From the NCBI RefSeq assembly GCF_004137345.1, contig NZ_SDWV01000007.1, positions 1 to 64,000 of the forward strand: a stretch of DNA of 64,000 bases, read 5' to 3'. Each line of letters begins with the position of its first letter. Position 1 is the stretch's first letter. This stretch comes from Nocardioides zhouii. GTDB taxonomy: Bacteria > Actinomycetota > Actinomycetes > Propionibacteriales > Nocardioidaceae. Position numbers and translations under genes: made by a program. Below the pieces are notes generated by a model. It had not been told where the DNA came from. It did not search any database and worked only from the letters and a program-made list of their open reading frames with translations. Below are positions 23,624 through 32,900 of the stretch, one piece after another.

Positions 23624-24328
23624 CTGCACGGCGGGGAACTCCGTCATCGCATGGTCGGCGATCTTCTTCATCATGAAGCCGTCGATGCCGCCTCCGACGA
23701 GCCCGCCGGCCACGGGGATGCCGCGGCCGAAGCGGGAGAGCACCTTTTCGCTCACCCCGCGCATCAGGCGGAAGCCGACGGCCTTGTTGACCACCATCAG
23801 CGCCGCGGGCGGCAGGCCCTTGAGGGCGTACGACGTGACGCGGCTGCCGGCGGTCGCCATCCCGGCTTTCTTGAGCACCTCGTCGGAGTCCGAGCCGACG
23901 AGCGTGAGGAGGACGGCCGTACGCACCCGCGGCTCGGCGATGTCGTACCCCCGGAGCGTCGCGATGCCGCCGACCATCCGCACGGCCTGGACGTAGAACT
24001 CCGCGACGTTGACCGGCAGCGCAACCGGCATCGTGACGAAGCCGCCGAGCCCGGTGACGAAGCCACCGATGCTGCCGGTGACCATCGTCGAGCGGGCGAG
24101 CCGGTTGATCGCCTGCTCGCGGTCGCCGTGGGTCTTGGCGAGCGCCCCGTCGGCCAGCTCGCGCGCCGAGCTCAGCGGTCCGCGCCCCTCGAGCCCCGTG
24201 TCGACCAGCATTGCGACGAGCTTGTCGATCGCACCGGGGTCGGGGTCGACGTCATTGGCGGCGTCGAGCGCGGCGCGCGTCTTCTTCGTCTCGGAGCGGC
24301 CCGGCTTGAGCATGTCGATGAGTCCCAT
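23621..24328 (-). CDS. EcsC family protein
   Basis: A 235-residue protein of the EcsC family: MGLIDMLKPGRS at the N-terminus, Ala/Gly-rich central helices (GSIGGFVTGLGGFVTMPVALPVNVAEFYVQAV), SDSDEVLKKAGM, and the Gly-rich ending GIPVAGGLVGGGIDGFMMKK. EcsC-like proteins are membrane-associated and of unknown biochemical role. I chose ATG 24328; a start at 24367 would add an Arg-rich leader. Its stop codon lies inside a palindromic repeat. Confidence 0.85.
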   Translation of the reverse strand: MGLIDMLKPGRSETKKTRAALDAANDVDPDPGAIDKLVAMLVDTGLEGRGPLSSARELADGALAKTHGDREQAINRLARSTMVTGSIGGFVTGLGGFVTMPVALPVNVAEFYVQAVRMVGGIATLRGYDIAEPRVRTAVLLTLVGSDSDEVLKKAGMATAGSRVTSYALKGLPPAALMVVNKAVGFRLMRGVSEKVLSRFGRGIPVAGGLVGGGIDGFMMKKIADHAMTEFPAVQ

Positions 24329-24392
24329 GCCGGGGAGCCTACGAACCCAGCGCCGGTGGCGGCTCACCCGAGCGAGTCTTTCAGCGCTGCGA

Positions 24393-24443
24393 GCGGTGGT
24401 CCACCCACATTTCGACAGCTTGAAAAGGTGGCTGGACCACCGC
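24393..24443 (-). terminator. stem-loop after copA, related to the 2691 hairpin
   Basis: GCGGTGGTCCA (24393-24403) is exactly complementary to 24433-24443, and CCAC/GTGG can extend the stem. The stem begins 12 bp beyond the copA stop. The arm GGTGGTCCA here and GGTAGTCCA at 2691 differ by a G-to-A change matched by C-to-T in the opposite arm. Confidence 0.65.
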
Positions 24444-24455
24444 CCGAGCGGGATG

Positions 24456-26717
24456 TCAGATGGAGGAGCGGAAGCCCCGCAGCCGCAGGCTGTTGGTCAC
24501 CACGAAGACGCTCGAGAACGCCATCGCGGCACCGGCGAGCATCGGGTTGAGCAGGCCGGTGGCGGCGAGGGGCAGGGCGGCGACGTTGTAGGCGAAGGCC
24601 CAGAACAGGTTGCCCTTGATCGTGCCGAGGGTGCGGCGTGAGAGCCGGATCGCGTCGACGGCGACGAGCAGGTCGCCGCGTACGAGCGTCAGGTCGCTGG
24701 CCTCGATCGCCACGTCCGTGCCGGTGCCCATCGCCAGGCCGAGGTCGGCCTGCGCCAGCGCGGCGGCGTCGTTGACGCCGTCGCCGACCATCGCGACGAC
24801 CTTGCCGGCCGCCTGCAGCCGCTGCACCTCTGCCACCTTCTCGGCCGGGAGCACGTCGGCCACGACCGTCTCGATCCCGACCTGGGCGGCGACGGAGCGG
24901 GCGGCGGCCTCGTTGTCGCCGGTCAGCAGGATCGGCGTGAGCCCGAGGTCGCGCAGCCGGGCGATGGCCTCCGCCGACGACGGCTTGACCGTGTCGCCCA
25001 CGACGATGACGCCGCGCGCCTTGCCGTCCCAGCCGACCGCGACGGGCGTACGTCCTTCGCCGTGCGCGCGGTCGACCGCGGCGGCCAACGACGCGTCGAG
25101 GTGCTGCGACCAGTCCGCCAGGAGCCGGGGTCGTCCGACGACGACGGCGTGGCCCTCGACGATGCCCTGCACCCCGAGGCCCGCGACGTTGGCGAAGTCC
25201 TCGACCCCCGATACCTGAGGACGCGGTGAACGGATTCCGAGGTGGATCACGTTCATGGTGTCCTCAGACATCGCGGCGATGGCCCGGCCGATCGGGTGCT
25301 CGGACGCGGACTCGAGGGCGGCGGCCAGACGGCGTACGTCGTCGACGGACTCGCCGTCGGCGGCCACCACGTCGTGGACGGCCATCTCGCCCGTGGTCAC
25401 CGTGCCGGTCTTGTCGAGCACGATCGTGTCCACGCGGCGGGTCGACTCGAGCACCTTGGGGCCCTTGATCAGGATGCCGAGCTGCGCGCCGCGGCCCGTG
25501 CCGACCATGAGCGCCGTCGGCGTCGCCAGCCCCAAGGCACACGGGCAGGCGATGATCAGCACCGAGACCGCGGCCGTGAAGGCAGCCGTCGCCCCGCCGC
25601 CGGCGCCGAGCCAGAAGCCGAGCGTCGCGACGGCCAGGCCGATCACGACGGGCACGAACACCCCGGACACCCGGTCGGCGAGGCGCTGGACCTCCGCCTT
25701 GCCGTTCTGCGCGTCCTCGACGAGTCGCGCCATCTGGGCGAGCTGCGTGTCGGCGCCGACCCGCGTCGCGCGCACCACCAGCCGCCCGCCGGCGTTGACC
25801 GTCGCGCCGACGACGAGGTCGCCGGGACGGACCTCGACGGGCACGGACTCGCCGGTGAGCATTGAGGCGTCGACGGCGGACGTCCCCTCGAGGACCTCGC
25901 CGTCCGTGGCGACCTTCTCCCCGGGGCGTACGACGAACTCGTCGCCGACGACCAGCTGGTCGATCGGGACGCGCACCTCGCTCCGCCCACCAGAAGCGTC
26001 GTCGCGCAGCACGCCCGCGTCCCGGACCCCCAGCTCGAGGAGCGCCCGCAGGGCCGCTCCGGACTGGCGCTTCGAGCGGTGCTCGAGCCACCGGCCGGCG
26101 AGCAGGAACGTGGTCACGCCGGCCGCGGCCTCGAGGTAGATGTTGCCCGCGCCGTCGGTGCGGTCGATCGAGATCCGGAACGGGTGGGTCATGCCGGGCT
26201 CACCGGCGGTGCCGAGGAAGAGCGCCCACAGCGACCAGCCGAAGGCTGCCAGCACGCCGACCGAGACGAGGGTGTCCATGGTCGTCGCGCCGTGGCGCAG
26301 GTTGGTCCAGGCGGCCCGGTGGAAGGGCAGCGCACCCCAGACCACGACAGGTGCGGCGAGCGCGAGCGAGGCCCACTGCCAGTAGGTGAACTGCCACGCC
26401 GGCACCATCGCGAGCGCGACGACGGGGATGCTGAGCAGGGTGCTGACCAGCAGCCGCTGGAGCAGCGGGTCCCGCTCCGGCTCAGCGGGGGCCTGGACCG
26501 AAGGCGGCGTCGGCAGCGCGGCGGCGTACCCCGCGGCCTCGACGGTCTTCAGCAGGTCATCGGTCGAGACGGTGTCGGGGTAGGACACCTTGGCCTTCTC
26601 GGTCGAGTAGTTGACCGTCGCCGTGACGCCGTCGAGCTTGTTGAGCTTGCGCTCGATGCGGTTCGCGCACGACGCGCAGGTCATGCCGGTGATGGCGAGC
26701 TCGACGTCAGTGCTCAT
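24456..26717 (-). CDS. copA: copper-translocating P1B-type ATPase
   Basis: A 753-residue copper exporter. The N-terminal HMA domain has [10 protein letters not shown] (Cys 14 and 17). Membrane helices precede the actuator motif LTGESVP, the ion-binding helix carries [11 protein letters not shown], the phosphorylation motif is VLDKTGTVT, the nucleotide domain has SEHPIGRA, and [12 protein letters not shown] closes the P-domain. CPC with these features indicates Cu(I) export. It is last in the csoR-copZ-exported protein-copA operon and starts 11 nt inside the preceding gene. Confidence 0.97.
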   Translation of the reverse strand: MSTDVELAITGMTCASCANRIERKLNKLDGVTATVNYSTEKAKVSYPDTVSTDDLLKTVEAAGYAAALPTPPSVQAPAEPERDPLLQRLLVSTLLSIPVVALAMVPAWQFTYWQWASLALAAPVVVWGALPFHRAAWTNLRHGATTMDTLVSVGVLAAFGWSLWALFLGTAGEPGMTHPFRISIDRTDGAGNIYLEAAAGVTTFLLAGRWLEHRSKRQSGAALRALLELGVRDAGVLRDDASGGRSEVRVPIDQLVVGDEFVVRPGEKVATDGEVLEGTSAVDASMLTGESVPVEVRPGDLVVGATVNAGGRLVVRATRVGADTQLAQMARLVEDAQNGKAEVQRLADRVSGVFVPVVIGLAVATLGFWLGAGGGATAAFTAAVSVLIIACPCALGLATPTALMVGTGRGAQLGILIKGPKVLESTRRVDTIVLDKTGTVTTGEMAVHDVVAADGESVDDVRRLAAALESASEHPIGRAIAAMSEDTMNVIHLGIRSPRPQVSGVEDFANVAGLGVQGIVEGHAVVVGRPRLLADWSQHLDASLAAAVDRAHGEGRTPVAVGWDGKARGVIVVGDTVKPSSAEAIARLRDLGLTPILLTGDNEAAARSVAAQVGIETVVADVLPAEKVAEVQRLQAAGKVVAMVGDGVNDAAALAQADLGLAMGTGTDVAIEASDLTLVRGDLLVAVDAIRLSRRTLGTIKGNLFWAFAYNVAALPLAATGLLNPMLAGAAMAFSSVFVVTNSLRLRGFRSSI

Positions 26718-27633
26718 GGTCGCCTCCTTCGGCGTGGTCGCCCGAGGGTGCTCCGCCGGACTCGACGGTGAACGCGGCCGTACGGACGGTGCCGCGGTGC
26801 TGGAAGTCCAGGAAGAGCCCGTACGTCGCCGGCTCGGGGAACGCGGTGGCGAAGTCGATCGCGGGACCGGGCTCGCCCTCCTCGGGGTGGACGTGGAGGT
26901 AGCCCAGGTCGCCGGCGCGGATCGCGACGAGGTGGCCGAAGGCGCCGAGGTAGGGCTCGAGGTCGGTCACCGGCTCGCCGTCGAGCTCGATGCGGGTGGT
27001 CAGCACGGTCGCCGCGCCCGGCGCGGTGTCGCCCTCGAGAGTCACGGTGTACGTGCCCTCGTCGGTCGCGAGCGTCGCCGTCCGGGTGTCGCTCGGCAGC
27101 GGTTGCGGGGTGAAGTCGCCCACGACCGCGAGGTCGTCGGCGAGCGTGATGCCCTCCCAGCCCTCGGGCGTGAAGTCGGCGACCACGCGCCACACACCCG
27201 GCGTCAGGCGGACGTCGACGGACCAGGTCCCGCTCTCCGGGTCGAGGACCGTGTGCACGTGCTGGAAGCCGGTGAGGTCGCGGCGTACGACGATGAGGTG
27301 CAGGTCCTTGTCGTGCTCGCGCGTGTAGTCGAGCAGCGGCCGACCGCTGGACGTGAGGACCTGGAAGTCGAGCCGAGTGCGTCCGGCGGCCACCTCGCGG
27401 TCGGCCAGCGCCAGGGTGAAGCCGTCGGCGCGTGCGGTGAGGCCACCGACATCGGCGGCCGTCGTCGCGCCGTGCGCATCGCCGTGCTCCGCCGCGTCAC
27501 CGTGCGCGGTGTCCTCGTGGGCAGCGACCGGCTCGGTGTCGATCGGTCCGACGGCCTGGCCCGCGCCCCACGCCACCGCGAAGGCGGCGACGAGGGCGGT
27601 GACGAACGCGGCCACCCGCAACGGCGTACTCAT
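26707..27633 (-). CDS. exported His-rich protein of the copper operon
   Basis: A 308-residue secreted or membrane-anchored protein with an N-terminal hydrophobic segment ([18 protein letters not shown]). A His-rich stretch follows ([19 protein letters not shown]), and another ends the protein ([12 protein letters not shown]). Between are two beta-sandwich-like regions, with [24 protein letters not shown] and [20 protein letters not shown] as near repeats, resembling FixH/YtkA-like folds. It probably binds copper outside the membrane next to CopA. Its start overlaps the copZ stop (ATGA), and it overlaps copA by 11 nt. Confidence 0.78.
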   Translation of the reverse strand: MSTPLRVAAFVTALVAAFAVAWGAGQAVGPIDTEPVAAHEDTAHGDAAEHGDAHGATTAADVGGLTARADGFTLALADREVAAGRTRLDFQVLTSSGRPLLDYTREHDKDLHLIVVRRDLTGFQHVHTVLDPESGTWSVDVRLTPGVWRVVADFTPEGWEGITLADDLAVVGDFTPQPLPSDTRTATLATDEGTYTVTLEGDTAPGAATVLTTRIELDGEPVTDLEPYLGAFGHLVAIRAGDLGYLHVHPEEGEPGPAIDFATAFPEPATYGLFLDFQHRGTVRTAAFTVESGGAPSGDHAEGGDHEH

Positions 27634-27833
27634 GCGATCGCGTAGCCGGCTTCCTCGACGGCGGCCCGGACGGCGGCGGGGTCGAGGGGGGCGGCGCTGG
27701 TGACGGTGACGGCTCCGGTCTCGACGACGACGTCGACGTGCTCGACGCCGGCGATCTCGGAGATCTCCTCGGTGACCGAGGCGGCGCAGTGGCCGCAGGT
27801 CATCCCGGTGACGGTGTAGGTGCTGGTGGTCAT
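27630..27833 (-). CDS. copZ: HMA-domain copper chaperone
   Basis: A 67-residue heavy-metal-associated domain protein: TVTGMTCGHCAASVTEEI carries the CxxC copper site, followed by the standard beta-alpha-beta pattern to [11 protein letters not shown]. It should carry Cu(I) in the cytoplasm to CopA. GAGGAG precedes ATG 27833. It lies between csoR and the His-rich protein in one operon. Confidence 0.95.
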   Translation of the reverse strand: MTTSTYTVTGMTCGHCAASVTEEISEIAGVEHVDVVVETGAVTVTSAAPLDPAAVRAAVEEAGYAIA

Positions 27834-27859
27834 GGTGGCTCCTCGGGCGTGGGGATGGG

Positions 27860-28162
27860 TCAGGACTTCACGAGGCGCGCGATGGCCTCGGAGGCTTCCT
27901 TGAGCTTCTGCTCCTGCTCCGCGCCGCCCTGGCGGGCGGCGTCGACGAGGCAGTGGGCCATGTGGTCGTCGAGCAGCGACAGCGCGAGGGCCTGCAGGGC
28001 CTTCGTGGCCGCGGACACCTGGGTGAGGATGTCGATGCAGTACTTCTCCTCCTCGACCATCCGCTGGATGCCGCGCACCTGCCCCTCGATCCGGCGCAGT
28101 CGCTTGAGGTGGGCCTGGACGGCGGCGTCGTTGCCTTCGAGGTGTCCGTGCTGGTCGCTCAT
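27860..28162 (-). CDS. csoR: CsoR-family copper-sensing repressor
   Basis: A 100-residue all-helical repressor. It has RLRRIEGQVRGIQRMVEEEKYCIDIL (first Cys ligand) and LDDHMAHC (His and second Cys), the Cys-His-Cys Cu(I) set of true CsoR. Copper binding should release it from the operator at 28171-28189, directly upstream of its own start, inducing csoR, copZ, the His-rich protein and copA. Confidence 0.95.
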   Translation of the reverse strand: MSDQHGHLEGNDAAVQAHLKRLRRIEGQVRGIQRMVEEEKYCIDILTQVSAATKALQALALSLLDDHMAHCLVDAARQGGAEQEQKLKEASEAIARLVKS

Positions 28163-28170
28163 GCCTCCAC

Positions 28171-28189
28171 CATACCCCTAGGGGGTATG
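28171..28189. promoter_or_regulatory. CsoR operator
   Basis: Two 8-bp arms, CATACCCC and GGGGTATG, flank TAG. This G-tract dyad is the known form of CsoR operators, and its position 9 bp upstream of the csoR start fits autorepression of the copper operon. Confidence 0.85.
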
Positions 28190-28376
28190 TATTCAAAGTC
28201 GTTGAACCCGCCGCGCCCACCCCTGGGGGTGGAGTTTGCTACCCGATTCACGCTCAACCGGCCGACGGTGAAGGCGATCTGGTCTGGTCCAGTCCTACAG
28301 TGACGAACGACGGTCCGGGGGGACGTCGAGGACGCACTACCGTGCGCTCCTCTTCCTCAGGACTGTCAGGACGCAC

Positions 28377-28994
28377 ATGATCATCCGCGTAGCCATGCTC
28401 GGGGGCGACGAGCTCGTCCGCCGAGGACTCGAGAGCATGCTCCGGACCCTGGGCGGGTTCGAGCTCGGCAGCGTCAAGGACCGCATGCGGGCGCCGATCG
28501 ACATCGCGCTCGTCGAGACGTACGGCACCTCGCTCGACGACACCACGCTCGCGCGCGCCGCCGCCGACCCATTCATCCACCGGGTCGCCGTCTTCACCTG
28601 GAACCACCACCCGGGACTCGTCGACGAGGTGCTCGTCAACGGCGTCGCGGGCTACCTCGGCAAGAGCCTCACGGCCGCCCAGCTCGGTCGCGCGCTGCGC
28701 TCGATCCACGAGGGCCAGGCTGTCGTCGCCCCGCCGCTGCCGGGCCCGGGTGCGCAGGGCATGGCCGTGCCGAGCGAGGTCGACATGCTCACCGCCCGCG
28801 AGCGCGAGACGCTCGCCCTCATCGCCACCGGTCGCAGCAACGACGAGATCGCCCGCGAGATGCGGATCTCGCTCAACTCGGTGAAGTCCTACATCCGCAG
28901 CGCCTACCGGAAGATCGGCGTGCAGAGCCGCAGCCAGGCCGTGCTCTGGGCGGTCACCCACGGTGTCCGCGTCGAGGTCCTCGAGAACGCCTGA
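28377..28994 (+). CDS. LuxR-type response regulator with phosphomimetic receiver
   Basis: A 205-residue regulator with a degenerate receiver (about 1-115) and a LuxR/NarL helix-turn-helix (about 138-200: LTARERETLALIATGRSNDEIA, SLNSVKSYIRSAYRKI). The phosphoacceptor position is Glu 47 (DIALVETYG), where its paralogue at 47581 has Asp, and the acidic pair is reduced to GD. The Thr of VFTWN and Lys of YLGKSL remain. A Glu here can mimic phosphorylation, so it may be always active. No histidine kinase is adjacent. The target is unknown. Confidence 0.88.
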   Translation: MIIRVAMLGGDELVRRGLESMLRTLGGFELGSVKDRMRAPIDIALVETYGTSLDDTTLARAAADPFIHRVAVFTWNHHPGLVDEVLVNGVAGYLGKSLTAAQLGRALRSIHEGQAVVAPPLPGPGAQGMAVPSEVDMLTARERETLALIATGRSNDEIAREMRISLNSVKSYIRSAYRKIGVQSRSQAVLWAVTHGVRVEVLENA

Positions 28995-29015
28995 ACCCGC
29001 ATCGGCCGGGCAGCC

Positions 29016-29819
29016 TCACGCCACCGGCGAGGGGCGTACGACGTCGGGGCGGGTCCACTCGCCCCGGCTGACCAGCACCTCGCGCAGCACGTCCGGCCGG
29101 TCGGTGATGATCCCGTCGACGCCGGCGTCGAGCAGGGTGCGCATGGTGGCCGGGTCGTCCACCGTCCACACCACGACCCGGATGCCGAGGTCGTGGGCAC
29201 GGGCGATGACCCGCGCGGAGTGGATCGGCATCCGCCCCAGCCGCATGGGCACGTGCGCGAAGGCGCCGCCCGAGCTGCCGGTCGCCCGCACGCCGAGCGG
29301 GCGTACGCGCCCCTTCGAGCAGGCGATCAGGGTGGTGAGCGAGCGCCAGCCCAGCGCGGTGGTGACGCCCGGCGCCTCGTCCTGCAGTCGGCTCAGCCAC
29401 CGGCTCCACGCCCCTGCGACGAGCACCCGCTCCGCCCAGCGGGGGTTGGCCGTGAGCAGCCGGGCCATCGAGTCGATGGAGGCCTCGTCCTTGAGGTCGA
29501 TCGCGAACCTCGCCTGGGCGAAGGTTCCCATCGCCTCGGCCAGCGTCGGGATCCGCTCGGTGCCGTGCACCCGGAGCCTCCGCAGGTCGGCGAGGTCGAG
29601 GTCGCTGACCCGGCCCCGTTGTCCGGTCACCCGGCGCAGGTCGGCATCGTGGAAGCAGACGACGTGGCCGTCGCGGGTCGTGTGCACGTCGGTCTCGAGG
29701 TGGGTCAGGCCGAGTGCGGTGGCCCGGCCGAACGCCGCCAGGGTGTTCTCGGGAGCAAGCCCCATGCCACCGCGGTGGGCGATGGCGAGCGGACCGTCAG
29801 TGTCGCCGTAGCTGGTCAC
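29016..29819 (-). CDS. glycerophosphodiester phosphodiesterase
   Basis: A 267-residue GDPD TIM barrel: LAIAHRGGMGLAPENTLAAF holds the catalytic His and Arg, LETDVHTTRDGHVVCFHDADL the metal ligands and second His, then FAIDLKDE, and VVWTVDDPATMRTLLDAGVDGIITDRPD closes the barrel. It hydrolyses glycerophosphodiesters to glycerol-3-phosphate and alcohol. No signal peptide is seen, so it is cytoplasmic. I chose GTG 29819. It is divergent from the NRPS gene. Confidence 0.9.
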   Translation of the reverse strand: MTSYGDTDGPLAIAHRGGMGLAPENTLAAFGRATALGLTHLETDVHTTRDGHVVCFHDADLRRVTGQRGRVSDLDLADLRRLRVHGTERIPTLAEAMGTFAQARFAIDLKDEASIDSMARLLTANPRWAERVLVAGAWSRWLSRLQDEAPGVTTALGWRSLTTLIACSKGRVRPLGVRATGSSGGAFAHVPMRLGRMPIHSARVIARAHDLGIRVVVWTVDDPATMRTLLDAGVDGIITDRPDVLREVLVSRGEWTRPDVVRPSPVA

Positions 29820-29931
29820 GCCTTCAGGATGCGCGTCCGGGCACCTCGCGCGAAGCCGTACGGCCCTCCATCGGCCACTGTTCATGCAGCCTTCGTCCGT
29901 GGTCCGTCCCCGACACCTGCTGGACACCGGG

Positions 29932-32900
29932 ATGCCCCACAATGCGCGCGTGCCGACCCTGCTGACCGCCCTGCTCGCGAGCGGGCGAGCGCCCGCCCCC
30001 CGGACACTGGTCGACATCTTCCGTGAGGTCGTCGACTTCGCGCCGCAGAGCCCGGCGGTCGACAGCGGCGTCGCCCTGCTGACGTACGCCGAGCTGGCGG
30101 AGGCCGCCGACCGGGTGGCCGCCGAGCTCCACGAGGTGGGTGTGCGCGTCGGCGACAAGGTCGGCATTCGCATCCCGTCCGGCACCACCGACCTCTACGT
30201 CGCCATCCTCGGCATCCTCTGCGCGGGTGCCGCCTACGTGCCGGTCGACGCGGATGATCCCGACGAGCGCGCCCGCGTGGTGTTCGAGGAGTCCGGGGCG
30301 GTGGCCGTGATCGGCAACGACCTGCGCATCGAGGCACGTACGCCTGCCGACCTGCCGAGCGCCGACCACGTCGACCACGCCGACCACCCCGACCACGCCG
30401 GTCCGTCGATCGGCGACGACGCGTGGGTGATCTTCACCAGCGGGTCGACCGGCAGGCCCAAGGGTGTCGCGGTCACCCACCGCAACGCGGCGGCGTTCGT
30501 CGACGCCGAGTCGCGGCTCTTCCTGGCCGAGGAGCCCATCGGCCCGGGCGACCGGGTGATGGCCGGACTCTCGGTCGCCTTCGACGCGAGCTGCGAGGAG
30601 ATGTGGCTGGCCTGGGCCCACGGCGCCTGCCTGGTCCCGGCGCCGAGGTCGCTGGTGCGCAGCGGAGTCGACGTCGGACCGTGGCTCGTCGCCAACTCGA
30701 TCACCGTGGTCTCGACCGTGCCGACGCTGGTGGCGCTGTGGCCCGCGGCGAGCCTCGACGACGTCCGGCTGCTGATCATGGGCGGTGAGGCGTGCCCGCC
30801 CGAGCTGGCCCAGCGGTTGCAGCGGCCGGGACGCGAGGTGTGGAACACGTACGGGCCGACTGAGGCCACGGTCGTCGCCTGCGGCGCACTGCTCGACGGC
30901 TCGGACCCGGTCCGGATCGGTCTGCCGCTCGACGGCTGGGACCTGGCCGTCGTCGATTCCCACGGCGAACCGGTGGCCGAGGGCGAGAGCGGGGAGCTGA
31001 TCATCGGAGGCGTCGGCCTCGCGCGCTACCTCGACCCCGAGAAGGACGCCGAGAAGTACGCCCCCATGCCCAGCCTCGGGTGGGAGCGCGCCTACCGCTC
31101 CGGCGACGTGGTCCGCAACGATCCGCTCGGACTGGTCTTCACCGGCCGGGCCGACGACCAGATCAAGCTCGGGGGCCGCCGCATCGAGCTCGGCGAGATC
31201 GACGAGCAGCTGCTGCGCCTGCCGGGCGTGCACCAGGCGGCAGCCGCCGTCCGGTCCACGAAGAGCGGCAACACGCTGCTCGTCGGCTACCTCACCGTCG
31301 ACGACTCGTACGACGCCGTGACGGCCCAGGAGCTGCTCCGGGGCCGGCTGCCAGCAGCCCTCGTGCCCCGGCTGGCCGTGGTCGCGTCCCTCCCGACCCG
31401 CACGAGCGGGAAGGTCGACCGGGACGCCCTCCCGTGGCCGCTGCCCACGGTCGCGAGGCCCACTGTCGGGCTCAACGAGACGCAGCGGTGGGTCGCCGAC
31501 ATCTGGGCGGACGTGCTCGGCGCCGATGTCACCACGCCGGAGGACGACTTCTTCGCGTTCGGCGGCGGCTCGCTCACCGCCGCGCAGGTCGTCAGCCGGA
31601 TCCGCGAGCGCTACCCCGAGGTGGTGGTCGGCGACGTGTACGCCCACCCGACGATCGCTGCCCTCGTCGACGCGCTGTCCGCGCTGGCCGGCAGCCAGGG
31701 CGCCGCGAACCGCGACGTCCGGCCGCTCCCGCTGAAGAGCCAGGTCGGCCAGCTGCTCAGCCTCGTTCCGCTGCGTACGCTCGCCGGCCTCCGCTGGCTG
31801 AGCTGGCTGCTCCTCGGGTCGGCCGTCGCCGGACCACTGCTGGACCTCGACGGCCTCCCGCAGGCGCCCGCCTGGGTGCTCGTGCTGACCACCTGGTTCT
31901 TCCTCGTGCCGCCAGGACGCATGACGCTCGCCGCGCTCCTGGCCCGCCTCGTGCTCCGGCCGCTCACGCCGGGGGAGCACCCGCGCGGAGGGAGGATCCA
32001 CCTCCGGATCTGGCTCGCCGAACAGATCCAGGACGAGCTCGCCGCGACTTCGCTCGCCGGCGCCCCGTGGTTCCCCTACTACGCCCGGCTGCTCGGCAAC
32101 ACCATCGGCAAGGGCGCCGACCTGCACACCCTGCCGCCGGTCACCGGGCTGCTCACCGTGGGCAACGGCGCCGCGATCGAGCCCGAGGTCGACCTCGCCG
32201 GGCACTGGATCGACGGCGACGTGATCCACGTCGGTCCCATCGCGGTCGGTGCCCGGTCGCGCATCGGTGCCCGGTGCACGCTCAGCCCCGGCGCCGTCAT
32301 CGGGAAGGACGCGGAGGTCGCACCGGGCTCGCTGGTCGAGGGCACGGTCCCCGCCGGCGAGTTCTGGGCGGGCTCGCCCGCACAGCAGAGCCGCGCGGAG
32401 GCGCGGGGACCCTGGCAGGGAGCACCGACCGGCCGGACGGCCACTGCCGAGCAGGCCTGGCTCGGCCTCTACGGCGTGATGGCCGTGCTCATCGCCGCGT
32501 TGCCGGCCCTCGCGGTCCTCGCCGGCGCGCTCGTGGTGCTGCCGGTCGTCCGGGACGCCGACGGACTGGGGGACGCCGTGCGACGTGGGATCCCGTGGCT
32601 GCCGCTGGCCGGGTTCGTCGGCTACAGCGCGCTGATCCTCATGATCTGTGCCCTGGTCCGGCTCCTCGGCGCCGGGATGGAGGCCGGTGTCCACAGGGTC
32701 CGCTCGGGGACCGGCGTACGGATCTGGAGCACCCTCCGGGTCCTCGACGAGGCGCGCACCTGGCTGTTCCCGCTGTACGCCAGCGCGCTGACCCCGACCT
32801 GGCTGCGGATGCTCGGTGCCACGGTCGGACCCGGCGTGGAGGCCTCGACGGTCCTGCTCATCCCGAAGTTCACCACCGTCGGCGAGCACGCGTTCCTGGC

